Shown here piece by piece: positions 25,389 through 34,186 of a stretch of 56,107 nucleotides of DNA. Position numbers and translations under genes: made by a program. The DNA is from Burkholderiales bacterium (GTDB taxonomy: Bacteria > Pseudomonadota > Gammaproteobacteria > Burkholderiales > Burkholderiaceae_E), in the NCBI GenBank assembly GCA_027487815.1, contig JAIYCW010000004.1, forward strand, positions 1 through 56,107, written 5' to 3'. Numbering within the stretch: the stretch's first letter is position 1; every line of letters starts with the position of its first letter. Below the pieces are notes generated by a model. The model saw nothing but the letters and a program-made list of their open reading frames with translations. It made no database searches and had not been told where the DNA came from.

Positions 25389-26266
25389 GGGAGTGGGCGG
25401 CGAGCTTGGGCCTGTGGCTGTTGCGGGCGATTGCGGCCTGCCCCAATGGCGTCGCTCGCGGGCTGGGTCTTGCGGTGGGTGAGGTGATGTGGTGGAGCGC
25501 CTGGCGCCGCAGACATATTGCCCTGACCAATCTCGGACTCTGCTTTCCGCAATGGTCAAAGGCCGAGCGCAAGCGAGTGGCCCGCGCGCACTTTCACCTG
25601 TTCATGCGCAGTTTTTTTGAGCGCTTTATTGTCTGGACGCAAAGTGAAGAGAGGATTCGTGGGCTGGCAAGTCTTGAGGGTTGGGAGCATTTTGAGGCTC
25701 ACCGTGGACGGCCGGTGATTTTGCTGGCGCCGCATTTTTGCGGGATTGATGCGGGCGGGATTCGCTTGCAACTGGAGTCGAGTTTTGCGGCGATGTATGC
25801 CCAGCAAAAAAGCCAGGTGCTCACTGAAGCCATGACCGCAGGGCGCTCGCGCTTCAATGGCGCGCGCATGCTCTTGCGCAACGAAGGCTTGCGGGCCGCC
25901 GTGCGGGTGATTCGCGAGGGTGTGCCGTTTTACTTCCTGCCGGATATGGATCTGGGGCCGCGTGATGCGGTGTTTGTGCCATTTTTTGGCCAGCCTGCGG
26001 CCACGGTGACTTCAGTTGCTCGCTTGGCCCGGCTGACTGGTGCGGCGATTGTGCCGATGGTGACCCGCATGACGGCGAAGGGCTACGTCGCACAGTTTTA
26101 TCCGGCTTGGTTCCCTGCACCCGGGCATGGTCCGGAGGATGAAGCGCGGGAGGCCTTGAGGATGAATCAGTTTATTGAAGCCCGCGTGCTTGAGATGCCC
26201 GAGCAGTATTTATGGACACACCGCCGCTTCAAGTCGCGCCCGCCTGGCGCGGGGGCTGTGTACTGA
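25385..26266 (+). CDS. LpxL/LpxM-family lipid A acyltransferase (second of two)
   Basis: This 293-residue paralogue of the preceding gene starts with a GTG that overlaps the upstream stop in a GTGA arrangement. The catalytic motif is LAPHFCGIDAGGIRL near residue 117, with Asp in place of the Glu of the first enzyme. The downstream motif is FYFLPDMDLGPRDAVFVPFFG, and the two proteins share the C-terminal EQYLW(T/A)(H/Y)(R/N)R(F/Y)K ending. It is a membrane-associated acyltransferase of lipid A synthesis. The different acid residue in the motif suggests different acyl-chain or position specificity, which is inference. Confidence 0.9.
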   Translation: MREWAASLGLWLLRAIAACPNGVARGLGLAVGEVMWWSAWRRRHIALTNLGLCFPQWSKAERKRVARAHFHLFMRSFFERFIVWTQSEERIRGLASLEGWEHFEAHRGRPVILLAPHFCGIDAGGIRLQLESSFAAMYAQQKSQVLTEAMTAGRSRFNGARMLLRNEGLRAAVRVIREGVPFYFLPDMDLGPRDAVFVPFFGQPAATVTSVARLARLTGAAIVPMVTRMTAKGYVAQFYPAWFPAPGHGPEDEAREALRMNQFIEARVLEMPEQYLWTHRRFKSRPPGAGAVY

Positions 26267-26329
26267 TGCATGTGACCTGAACCATGCGTTATCAGGTGTG
26301 TGCGGAGCCGCGTGAGCGATAATGCTGCA

Positions 26330-27256
26330 ATGAAATTGCGATTTACCAAGATGCATGGCGCGGGCAACGACTTCGTCATGCTCAACGCTGTTGATCAGCC
26401 GCTTGACTTGAGCCCAGCACAGTTTCGGGCGATTGCGGATCGGCATTTTGGTGTGGGTGCGGACCAGATATTGATTGTTGAGCGGCCTACCGTTAGCGGT
26501 GCGGATTTTCGATATCGCATCATCAATGCCGATGGAGGCGAGGTTGAGCAGTGCGGTAATGGCGCGCGTTGCTTTGTGCGCTTTGTTCATCATGTCGGCT
26601 TAAGCGAGAAGCCTGCCCTGCGTGTGCAGACCGCGATGGGCATGATTGAGCCGCAGCTGCAACCGGATGGCCGGGTCCGGGTGGATATGGGCGCGCCGGT
26701 GTTTGATTTTTCGCGCGTGCCGTTTGTTCCGCTGGGCCTGGAAACACGCGGTGCGTCGCGAAAGGCTCGGCAATGGCAGCTGCCTTTGAGTGACGGCTCC
26801 TCACCATGGGTGAGTGTGGTCTCGATGGGTAATCCTCATCTCGTGCAGCTGGTAGACGATTGTGATCTGGCTCCGGTTCGCACTCAGGGCCCTTTGCTGG
26901 AGCATCATGCCGCCGTGCCTCGCAAGGCCAATGTCGGGTATTTGCAGATTGTGGATCGCAGCCGCGTGCGACTCAGAGTGTGGGAGCGCGGGGTAGGCGA
27001 GACCCTGGCTTGTGGTACAGGAGCGTGCGCAGCGGTGGTCTCAGGCATTGGCCTGGGGTTGCTGGATGATGCCGTGGAAGTTGAAACGCGGGGCGGTGCG
27101 CTGCTTATCGAATGGGGCGGCGAATGGGTTGGTGAACGGGCTGACGCAAGCGATTCCCAAGACCACGCCGTGTTCATGACCGGCCCCGCAGAATTTGTAT
27201 TTGATGGCGAGATTGATCTCGCGGCCTTGCATGGGGCCACCACCATGAATGATTGA
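26330..27256 (+). CDS. dapF: Diaminopimelate epimerase
   Basis: The enzyme interconverts LL- and meso-diaminopimelate for peptidoglycan and lysine. The 308-residue sequence begins [17 protein letters not shown], the classic DapF N-terminus, which fixes the ATG at 26330 (a longer frame from 26300 exists). The two catalytic cysteines occur in [10 protein letters not shown] and [12 protein letters not shown]. The family length of about 275-290 is slightly exceeded. It follows the acyltransferase pair and precedes a DUF484 gene and xerC, the same order as in many Proteobacteria, where dapF, DUF484 and xerC form a conserved operon. Confidence 0.96.
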   Translation: MKLRFTKMHGAGNDFVMLNAVDQPLDLSPAQFRAIADRHFGVGADQILIVERPTVSGADFRYRIINADGGEVEQCGNGARCFVRFVHHVGLSEKPALRVQTAMGMIEPQLQPDGRVRVDMGAPVFDFSRVPFVPLGLETRGASRKARQWQLPLSDGSSPWVSVVSMGNPHLVQLVDDCDLAPVRTQGPLLEHHAAVPRKANVGYLQIVDRSRVRLRVWERGVGETLACGTGACAAVVSGIGLGLLDDAVEVETRGGALLIEWGGEWVGERADASDSQDHAVFMTGPAEFVFDGEIDLAALHGATTMND

Positions 27257-27269
27257 AAGAACACAAACC

Positions 27270-27986
27270 ATGACAACAGCAGCAATTGACCCGGCCCAGG
27301 TAAGCGAGTTTTTACGCGGGCAGCCCGCGCTTGCCGAGCAGGTGGTGGCCGAGTATTTGATGCAGCATCAGGAGATGCTTGCGCGTATTCAATTGCCCTC
27401 GGGGCACACCGGGCGGGCTATTTCCTTGCACGAGCGCCAGCTTGAAGTATTGCGTGAAAAAAATAAGGGCCTGGAGCAACGGCTGGTCGATCTGATGCGC
27501 CTGGGGCAGGAGAATGATGCGATCAATGACAAGCTGCAGCAATGGACCCGGCAGCTTTTGCTCACTGATGATTCGCAAGCTGCGCCGGGGATCGTGTTGG
27601 GTGCGATGGAGCGAATTTTTTCCGTGCCGCAAATGGCTTTGCGCCTGTGGTTTGGCAGCTCTGCCTCAGCGAGTTATGTGGTCGAGCCCAATGAGTCGGC
27701 ACGGGCCTGGGTGGATAGTTTGAACCTGCCGTTTTGTGGCTCGGTGGCTCAGGTGCCCAAAGAGCAATGGGCACGCCTGGGGCCGTGGCTCACCACACCC
27801 GGAGTGGAAACGCGATCGGTGGCAATCCTCGCATTGCGCAAGGGCATTCAACCCACCAGCTTTGGCGTGTTGATGCTGGGCTCGGCGGACCTCGCCCGGT
27901 TTGCGCCTGCGATGGGCACGCTCTTTCTGGAGCGGATTGCCGAGACCGCGAGCGCGGCCCTGGCGCGGCTGGCGGCCCAGGTTTAA
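27270..27986 (+). CDS. DUF484 family protein
   Basis: A 238-residue protein with an N-terminal helical region (about 1-80), including LRGQPALAEQVVAEYLMQHQEML and a coiled-coil-like RQLEVLREKNKGLEQRLVDL. A GAF-like C-terminal part follows. The sequence and the position between dapF and xerC identify DUF484, whose function is not established. The ATG at 27270, with GAAAG upstream, is preferred over one at 27249 inside dapF. A few bases separate it from xerC. Confidence 0.9.
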   Translation: MTTAAIDPAQVSEFLRGQPALAEQVVAEYLMQHQEMLARIQLPSGHTGRAISLHERQLEVLREKNKGLEQRLVDLMRLGQENDAINDKLQQWTRQLLLTDDSQAAPGIVLGAMERIFSVPQMALRLWFGSSASASYVVEPNESARAWVDSLNLPFCGSVAQVPKEQWARLGPWLTTPGVETRSVAILALRKGIQPTSFGVLMLGSADLARFAPAMGTLFLERIAETASAALARLAAQV

Positions 27987-28014
27987 TCAGAGTGACCCTG
28001 CGCGGCGAGCTGAG

Positions 28015-28971
28015 GTGAGTGCATCGGCGCAAGTGGCCCGCTATTTGGAGCATGTGGCTCACGCTAAAGGCTTGGCGGAAAAAACCGTGCTTGCCTACCG
28101 GCAGGATTTAGAGCTGCTGGTGCAAATGCATGATCAGCTGGGCACCTGGCCGGACGCCTTGGTTTTGCGGCGCTGGGTGGCTGAGCAAAGCCGGGCCGAT
28201 AGTGCGCCGCGTTCGATTGCGCGCAGATTGTCGGCATGGCGGGTGTTTTTTGATTGGTTGGTGTTGATTGAGCCTTCGCTCAAGGCCAATCCGGTCAAGG
28301 GCCTGCGGGGTCCGAAGGCGGCACGTCTGCTGCCAAAAGCGATTTCACCGGATCAAGCCGCGGCGCTGATGGATGGGCCGCAAGGGGCGGCTTTGCAGGA
28401 TGTGGCGTTTATCAATGCGCGAAACCAAGCGATGCTGGAGCTGCTTTATTCCAGTGGGTTACGCCTGTCTGAACTGGTGGGGCTGGACGTGCACTGGTTT
28501 TACAAACCGGCCTCCTCAAGCTGGTTGGATCATGGGCAGGCGCAGGTGCAGGTGTTGGGCAAAGGGCGAAAGTCGCGTATGGTGCCGGTCGGAGTGATGG
28601 CTTTGCAGGCGCTTTCGCTTTGGATCCCGATGCGTGCAGAGCGTTTGCAAAACCTCGGCATTGGGGACCAGCGTGCGCTTTTTATAGGCCAGCAAGGCAC
28701 CCGGTTATCGGCTCGCTCGGTGCAGAGCTGGGTTGAAAAGCTAGCGCGCGAGCGCGGAGTGCCTGCGCGAATTCATCCGCATGTGATGCGCCATTCGATG
28801 GCCAGTCATGTGCTTCAGTCGAGCCAGGATTTGCGCGGGGTGCAGGAGTTGCTGGGCCACGCGAACATCAGTACTACCCAGGTCTATACGGCCCTGGACT
28901 TCCAACATTTAGCCCAGGTCTATGACAAAGCCCATCCCCGCGCGAAAAAGAACCCCCCGTCTTCGGGTTAG
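28015..28971 (+). CDS. xerC: Tyrosine recombinase XerC
   Basis: The 318-residue recombinase resolves chromosome dimers at dif together with XerD. The N-terminal SAM-like DNA-binding domain covers about residues 1-95 (TVLAYRQDLELL). The catalytic domain shows the Arg of YSSGLRLSELVGL, the Lys of GKGRKSRMVPV, the HxxR of HPHVMRHSMASH, the His of LGHANISTTQVYT, and the nucleophilic Tyr in that last motif. The start is a GTG at 28015, preceded by GCGAGCTGAG. A longer frame from 27901 would overlap DUF484. The conserved dapF/DUF484/xerC order argues for the housekeeping recombinase rather than a phage integrase. Confidence 0.95.
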   Translation: MSASAQVARYLEHVAHAKGLAEKTVLAYRQDLELLVQMHDQLGTWPDALVLRRWVAEQSRADSAPRSIARRLSAWRVFFDWLVLIEPSLKANPVKGLRGPKAARLLPKAISPDQAAALMDGPQGAALQDVAFINARNQAMLELLYSSGLRLSELVGLDVHWFYKPASSSWLDHGQAQVQVLGKGRKSRMVPVGVMALQALSLWIPMRAERLQNLGIGDQRALFIGQQGTRLSARSVQSWVEKLARERGVPARIHPHVMRHSMASHVLQSSQDLRGVQELLGHANISTTQVYTALDFQHLAQVYDKAHPRAKKNPPSSG

Positions 28972-29209
28972 TCCGATTGTGTCGCTTGTCGATGCCGTCA
29001 CTCCAGTGCTGGCGGCTAAAGCCCCAGCTCGTTCAGGCGCTGCGACTCGACGCCCATCCGCCGCCCCTAGATCCAGTGCGTCAAAGGCTTCCAGCCGATC
29101 CTCCGGCGTAACTGGCGAGGTTAGCGGCGTGCCACGCCCGGCGCCCTCAGCATCCAAATTGGCGGCCAAGCTCTCGGGCGCCCTGCCAAAACTAGGGCAT
29201 TCGCGGCCG

Positions 29210-30430
29210 ATGGTGGTGCTGCTTGCTGGCAAAGACAAATCATTGCTGCGTCGCCATCCCTGGGTGTTTGCCGGGGCGATTGCTACCGTGCGCGCGGCCG
29301 ATTCCGGTCGGCCCGAGCCCTTGGTGATGCAGCCCGGCGAGCTGGTGGATGTGGTGAGCAATGACGGGCGCTGGCTCGCAAGCGGCGGGTATTGCGAGGC
29401 CTCGAGCATTCGCGTGCGTTGCCTGAGTTTTTCGCGCGATGAGGTGATCGACGCGGCCTGGGTGACGGAAAAAATCGCGGCTGCCATAGCGCGCAGGGCA
29501 GGGCTGATTGAGCGCACCGATGCGCGTCGTTTGGTGTTTGGCGAGGCAGATGGGTTGCCTGGCTTGATCGTGGATCACTACGGGCCGTGGGCAGTGATGC
29601 AGATATTGTCTGCGGCCATGGAGCTGTGGCGGGATGCGATTGTGGCTGCGATTCAAGCAGCCGGATTTACCCAGATTTATGAGCGCTCAGAGGCGTCGGC
29701 GCGCCAGAAAGAGGGTTTGGAAGCACGCGAGGGCGTGGTGTTGGGTCAAGCTCCGGCAGGCCCCATGCCGATGATCGAAGACGGGGTGCATCACCTGGTG
29801 GATATTGTGGCTGGCCACAAAACCGGGGCATATCTTGATCAGCGCGATAACCGTGAGTTGGTGATGCGGCTCGCGCAGGGCAAGCGGGTTCTCAACTGCT
29901 TTTGCTACACCGGTGGCTTTAGCCATGCCGCGCGGCGGGGCGGTGCGGCGAGCGTGGTTTCCGTGGACTCAAGCGAGCCGGCTCTTGCCCAAGCCCGAGA
30001 GATCGAACTGCTCAATCTGGCACAAGGCGAAGCGGGAAGCTCAGGCCAGGAGGCTTCGGAGTGGATTGCCTCCAACGCCTTTGATTTGCTCAAAAGCTTT
30101 GAGCGCACCGGGCGGGTGTTTGATTTGATCGTGCTGGACCCACCCAAGTTTGCCCCTTCACAACATCACCTGGACAAGGCTGCGCGAGCTTATAAAGAGC
30201 TCAATTTGAAGGCCATGCAACTGCTGGCTCCGGGCGGTTTGCTTCTGACGTTTTCCTGCTCGGGGGCGGTGTCGGTGGAGTTGTTTCAGAAAATCGTGGC
30301 AGGTGCGGTGATTGATGCCGGGGTGCAGATGCAGCTTTTGAAACGGCTGGAAGCGGGCAGCGATCATCCGATGCTGATGACCCATCCGGAAGGCGAGTAT
30401 CTGAAAGGGCTGATGCTGGCGCGCGTCTGA
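29210..30430 (+). CDS. RlmI-type class I rRNA methyltransferase (PUA plus methyltransferase)
   Basis: The 406-residue protein has a PUA-like N-terminus LLAGKDKSLLRRHPWVFAGAI and an EEHEE-like region with FGEADGLPGLIVDHYG. The C-terminal Rossmann domain has VLNCFCYTGGFSHAA and the catalytic-side motif LDPPKFAPS. These identify the RlmI/YccW family, which methylates C5 of a 23S rRNA cytosine. The frame continues upstream to an ATG at 28922, adding 96 Ala/Ser/Pro/Arg-rich residues and overlapping xerC by 50 bases. The start at 29210 gives the family length (about 396-406) and has TAGGG upstream, so it is preferred. The longer form cannot be excluded. Confidence 0.88.
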   Translation: MVVLLAGKDKSLLRRHPWVFAGAIATVRAADSGRPEPLVMQPGELVDVVSNDGRWLASGGYCEASSIRVRCLSFSRDEVIDAAWVTEKIAAAIARRAGLIERTDARRLVFGEADGLPGLIVDHYGPWAVMQILSAAMELWRDAIVAAIQAAGFTQIYERSEASARQKEGLEAREGVVLGQAPAGPMPMIEDGVHHLVDIVAGHKTGAYLDQRDNRELVMRLAQGKRVLNCFCYTGGFSHAARRGGAASVVSVDSSEPALAQAREIELLNLAQGEAGSSGQEASEWIASNAFDLLKSFERTGRVFDLIVLDPPKFAPSQHHLDKAARAYKELNLKAMQLLAPGGLLLTFSCSGAVSVELFQKIVAGAVIDAGVQMQLLKRLEAGSDHPMLMTHPEGEYLKGLMLARV

Positions 30431-30526
30431 ATTGCCGACTGTGCTGCCGATTCGAGCCTCAGATAACCACGCTACCGAGTTGCATGTGCTACAGATGCAT
30501 TTGCCACCAAGAGTACACTTTAGTAC

Positions 30527-31009
30527 ATGTCTGCAGTAGAACGTTCCCATCTTGACCAGGCCCGTTCGCGTTTGCGCGAGCAGGGGGCCCGGGTTACCCA
30601 AGCGCGCACCCGGGTGTTGGCTGAATTGCTGGCAGCGGATTCAGCGCTGTCGCATGCCGATGTGTTGCGTATGGTTGAGCAGGCGCCGCTGGGCGAAGTG
30701 TTTGATCGGGTGACCCTGTATCGCGTACTGGATTGGCTGGTGGATCAGCATTTGGCGCATCGCCTGACGGGCGTGGATCGGGTTTATCGGTTCTCAGCGC
30801 ATGGTGATGCTGAGCATGGACACGCCCCGGGCGAGTTTGCGCACGATGCCCACGGGCACTTCCGGTGTCGAATGTGCGAGCGCATGTTCTGCCTGGCTGA
30901 AGCCCCGGGGATTCAGGATCATGTACAGGCCAGCGTGCCCGATGGGTTTACGCCGGAAAAAGTGGAAGTTACCGTCCTGGGCCGCTGCGCGAACTGTGCG
31001 CACCAGTGA
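30527..31009 (+). CDS. Fur-family metalloregulator, probably zinc-responsive (Zur-like)
   Basis: A 160-residue Fur-superfamily repressor. The winged helix covers about residues 10-85 with ARVTQARTRVLAELL and DRVTLYRVLDWLV. The dimerisation domain holds the structural zinc site C114-x2-C117 (FRCRMC) and C154-x2-C157 (GRCANC). His-rich stretches around 91-111 can supply a sensing site. The gene lies immediately upstream of a COG0523 GTPase and a cysteine-poor DksA, a setting typical for zinc-responsive regulation. No convincing Zur box was found in the 96 bases upstream, so Zur identity rests on context and the Fur family itself is certain. Confidence 0.85.
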   Translation: MSAVERSHLDQARSRLREQGARVTQARTRVLAELLAADSALSHADVLRMVEQAPLGEVFDRVTLYRVLDWLVDQHLAHRLTGVDRVYRFSAHGDAEHGHAPGEFAHDAHGHFRCRMCERMFCLAEAPGIQDHVQASVPDGFTPEKVEVTVLGRCANCAHQ

Positions 31010-31111
31010 GGACGATGATCGATGTTGGCGGGCTAATGCCGCCTGAAGCAGGGTGTTTGGGTGCTTTTAACTGCGCCCGCCCTATTGAAATGAACTCGTG
31101 GAGCTAAACAA

Positions 31112-32101
31112 ATGAGCCAAACGGCTGCCAACAAGCATGTACCAGTGACAATCCTCACCGGATTTCTCGGCGCGGGTAAAACCACTTTGCTCAATCGCAT
31201 CCTGACCGAGCAACATGGCCAGAAGATAGCGGTTATTGAGAACGAATTCGGCGAAGAAGGCATCGATAACGATCTTTTACTGCAAAATCGCGACGAGCAG
31301 ATTGTCGAGATGAACAACGGCTGCATTTGCTGCACGGTGCGCGGCGATCTGATCCGTATTCTGGGCGACCTGCGCGACAAGCGCCGCTCCGGCGAACTCA
31401 GTTTCGACCGGGTGATCATTGAAACCACCGGCTTGGCTGATCCGGGTCCGGTCGCCCAAACATTCTTTATGGACGACGATGTTGCGGATTACTACCTTCT
31501 TGACGCCGTAATCACGGTAGTTGACGCAAAACACGGCAATCAGCAGCTCGATGAACACAAAGAAGCCGCCGAGCAGGTCGGGTTTGCTGACCGCATCTTG
31601 ATGAGCAAGATTGATGTCACGCCCGAGGACGAGCAGATCAAGCTTAAAGAGCGCCTGATGCGCATCAACCCGCGCGCGCCGATCAAACCGGTGAATTTTG
31701 GGCAGGCCGACATCAAAGACGTGCTGGATATCCGGGGCTTTAATCTCAATGCAATACTGGAGATTGATCCTCAGTTCCTCACCAGTGATGAGCATGAGCA
31801 TGATGAAGCGGTGAGCAGTTTTGTGTTTCGCAGCACCAAGCCTTTTGATTCGATGAAACTCGAGGATTTCCTTTCAGGAATCATCCAGGTTTACGGACAG
31901 GACTTGTTGCGGTATAAAGGCGTGCTTTACATGAAGGGGTCGGACCGGCTCACCGTCTTTCAAGGGGTCCATATGATGATGGGGGCCGATCAGGGGCGTA
32001 AGTGGCTACCGGCAGAGAAGCCCTCAAGCAAGATGGTGTTTATTGGCAGAAATCTGCCCAAAGACACCTTTATCCAGGGCCTTCAGCAATGTTTGGCCTA
32101 G
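31112..32101 (+). CDS. COG0523 (CobW/YjiA) GTPase, putative metallochaperone
   Basis: A 329-residue G3E GTPase. Walker A is TGFLGAGKTTLLNRIL (about residues 16-31). The switch region ENEFGEEGIDNDLL follows, then the metal-binding CxCC motif (C71, C73, C74) in NGCICCTVRGDL, and a guanine-specificity motif SKIDV. A C-terminal CobW_C domain carries an acidic-His segment EHEHDEAV. Such proteins insert or deliver metals, commonly zinc, and many are Zur-regulated. It lies 102 bases after the Fur-family gene and 19 bases before dksA. Those neighbours support a zinc role more than cobalamin synthesis, since no cob genes are nearby. Confidence 0.92.
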   Translation: MSQTAANKHVPVTILTGFLGAGKTTLLNRILTEQHGQKIAVIENEFGEEGIDNDLLLQNRDEQIVEMNNGCICCTVRGDLIRILGDLRDKRRSGELSFDRVIIETTGLADPGPVAQTFFMDDDVADYYLLDAVITVVDAKHGNQQLDEHKEAAEQVGFADRILMSKIDVTPEDEQIKLKERLMRINPRAPIKPVNFGQADIKDVLDIRGFNLNAILEIDPQFLTSDEHEHDEAVSSFVFRSTKPFDSMKLEDFLSGIIQVYGQDLLRYKGVLYMKGSDRLTVFQGVHMMMGADQGRKWLPAEKPSSKMVFIGRNLPKDTFIQGLQQCLA

Positions 32102-32120
32102 CAAGTTTTAGTGACGAATC

Positions 32121-32549
32121 ATGGCAGCAGTAAAAGAAATCAAGTTACCCACCGAAGCCGAGCTTCTGAAGATGCCCGACTCGGCGTATATGAATGAGGC
32201 GCAGCTCGGATTTTTCCGCGCCAAACTGCAGCAAATGGAGCGCGACATCCTGCAAAACGCAGATGCCACCACCGAGCATTTGCGCGAAACAGTGATCGTG
32301 CCTGACCCGGCCGATCGCGCCACGATTGAAGAAGAGCACGCCCTGGAACTGCGCACCCGCGATCGCGAGCGCAAGCTGCTCAAGAAGATCGCCCAGTCGC
32401 TGGGCAAGATCGAATCGGGGGATTACGGGTATTGCGAAGAAACCGGCGAGGCGATTGGGATTCCACGCTTGTTGGCGCGCCCCACAGCCACCCTGTCGCT
32501 TGAGGCACAGCAGCGTCGCGAATTGCGTCAAAAGATGTTCGGAGACTGA
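32121..32549 (+). CDS. dksA: RNA polymerase-binding transcription factor DksA, cysteine-poor type
   Basis: This 142-residue protein binds the RNA polymerase secondary channel and works with ppGpp. The coiled coil ends in the tip DPADRATIEEE, keeping the two essential Asp residues. The conserved LELRTRDRERKLLKKI follows. The zinc-finger region reads GYCEETGEAIGIPRLLARP and then ATLSLEAQ, so only one of the four canonical cysteines remains. It should therefore fold without zinc, like other cysteine-poor DksA proteins. Its position after a zinc-type GTPase fits. Its last base abuts the stop of the convergent diguanylate cyclase gene. Confidence 0.95.
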   Translation: MAAVKEIKLPTEAELLKMPDSAYMNEAQLGFFRAKLQQMERDILQNADATTEHLRETVIVPDPADRATIEEEHALELRTRDRERKLLKKIAQSLGKIESGDYGYCEETGEAIGIPRLLARPTATLSLEAQQRRELRQKMFGD

Positions 32550-34091
32550 TCAGGAATTGATCAGGGCTTCCATGCGACGTTGCTTGGCGGCCGAATTCTC
32601 CAGATCTTGCTGCCGGGCGCTGGCAAACAGGGCCACCTGGCGATTGACCTGCTTGGTGTTGTACATCCTTCGATCAGCCAGGTGAAGCAGCTCCAACGGG
32701 TCATGGACCTGATCCTTGATGGTATCTGCCTGGCCTATGCTGGCGCCGACATGCAAAGCCACCCGCTTGTCACTGAGGTTGGCTGTGATCGTAGCGTTTA
32801 AGAATGGCATTAGCGCCAGACTAAGATCGGTGGCTTGTTGGGCGTCGGCTTCGGGAAGAATGATGCCAAACTCATCGCCGCCCATTCGCCCGACATACCC
32901 GGCAGCACCGATCTGACGCACCAGCCTTCGAGCGATGGTTCGCAGGACCACATCACCTGCGCTATGACCGTGTCGATCATTGACCTGTTTGAAGTGATCC
33001 AGGTCAATCAACAGCACTGCCAGCCGTTTGTGTCGCGTCAGGCAGGTGGTGAGTCGCTCTTCAAAAGCCCGGCGTGAAAGCACTCCAGTCAACATATCAA
33101 CATCCACCAGGCGTTGCATTTCAACCGCTCGCTGCTTCAGGTTTGAACGCATCGTTTCGACGGATTGCGACAGCACGCCGAGTTCATCGTCCCGATCCAG
33201 GGTGATTTCCTGGTCAAGCTCGCCGCGGGCAATCGCATCGGTGGAGCGCACCAATCGAAGAATGGGTTTGATCAGGGTGCTACCCAGCATGAACATCAAT
33301 GCAGGCAAGAGCAGCAGCGACACAAGCCCGATCACTAACAGGCGCTGATTGATACTCGCCAGGATGTCCTTGGTGAGCTCACTGCGCTCGGTGAAGAGCA
33401 CCACGGCATCCTGTTTGGCGCTGCTGAGCGGAAGGCTGCGAAAACCCAGGGGGCCGTCGGGAAAATAAATCATTCCCTGCCACTGGGCGGCTTGTTGCCA
33501 TGCCCGCACGGCAAGCTCCACCGAAGGCAAGCGATTCGCCGAATAGCTCGACACAGCGGGAACCCACTGCCCATCAGGCGTCTTCACAATGATGGCAAGG
33601 TCAAGCTCTGGTCTGTGAATCCACTGACCCAGGCTTTCCGGACTCAAGCGTCGCGTTACGGCGAGGGTTTGGATTTCCTGGTTACTCAGGCGCCTGACCT
33701 CGTAGCCAACCGTTGGGGCTTCGCCCCCAACAGACACGCTGAACTCGGGTTCAAAAGCGAAGTTGGTCTTTCTCTGCGTTTCCGAAGGGCGGCTACTGAT
33801 GGAGACTACCCAGTTCGGATCAAGTTTTTGAATCAGTTCGCCAGTGGCATGCCAGTGTGCCAGCGCTTGCTGGGCAAAGCGGGCATCGGACTGCAGTGCC
33901 ATAGTGAGTGCCGCCTGGGCCTGGTCAAGCGCTTCATTGCTGGATTGCTCCTGAGCTACCGATTCCAGGCTGCGCATCTGGAAGTAGGTAACAAGGAATA
34001 AGATCGCCAGGACCCCGGTACACAGTATGGTGAGCCGGACACGAAGGCGACGGGTCAGGCGGGGTTTTGAACTCCGAGACACAGTGGGCAT
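32550..34091 (-). CDS. Membrane-bound diguanylate cyclase with periplasmic sensor and HAMP
   Basis: A 513-residue protein with a transmembrane helix at about 20-38 and a periplasmic sensor of about 200 residues (residues 40-245, family not recognised). A second helix follows at about 248-270 (LLVIGLVSLLLLPALMFMLG), then a HAMP linker to about 325 and a GGDEF domain to about 495. The active-site signature GRMGGDEFGIILPEAD is intact, as is DHFKQVNDRHGHSAGDVVL. The inhibitory RxxD I-site five residues before GGDEF is missing (it reads GAAG there), so product feedback is not expected. It is convergent with dksA without any gap. Confidence 0.93.
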   Translation of the reverse strand: MPTVSRSSKPRLTRRLRVRLTILCTGVLAILFLVTYFQMRSLESVAQEQSSNEALDQAQAALTMALQSDARFAQQALAHWHATGELIQKLDPNWVVSISSRPSETQRKTNFAFEPEFSVSVGGEAPTVGYEVRRLSNQEIQTLAVTRRLSPESLGQWIHRPELDLAIIVKTPDGQWVPAVSSYSANRLPSVELAVRAWQQAAQWQGMIYFPDGPLGFRSLPLSSAKQDAVVLFTERSELTKDILASINQRLLVIGLVSLLLLPALMFMLGSTLIKPILRLVRSTDAIARGELDQEITLDRDDELGVLSQSVETMRSNLKQRAVEMQRLVDVDMLTGVLSRRAFEERLTTCLTRHKRLAVLLIDLDHFKQVNDRHGHSAGDVVLRTIARRLVRQIGAAGYVGRMGGDEFGIILPEADAQQATDLSLALMPFLNATITANLSDKRVALHVGASIGQADTIKDQVHDPLELLHLADRRMYNTKQVNRQVALFASARQQDLENSAAKQRRMEALINS

Positions 34092-34186
34092 GTTTCAAAG
34101 GCGGGAGGAACGCATAACCCTCTCACGTTAACCCGAGCGTCTACCAGCGACATCCAAGCGCTGACCCGTGGTTAATTTGAACCCTC

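Noticed and set aside
28015-28971. Phage or island integrase
   Set aside because: The recombinase follows dapF and DUF484 in the conserved housekeeping order and has no attachment site or mobile genes around it, so XerC is the better call.
30431-30526. Zur box upstream of the Fur-family regulator
   Set aside because: Only loose inverted TGCAT/ATGCA elements are present; they do not resemble a Zur operator closely enough.
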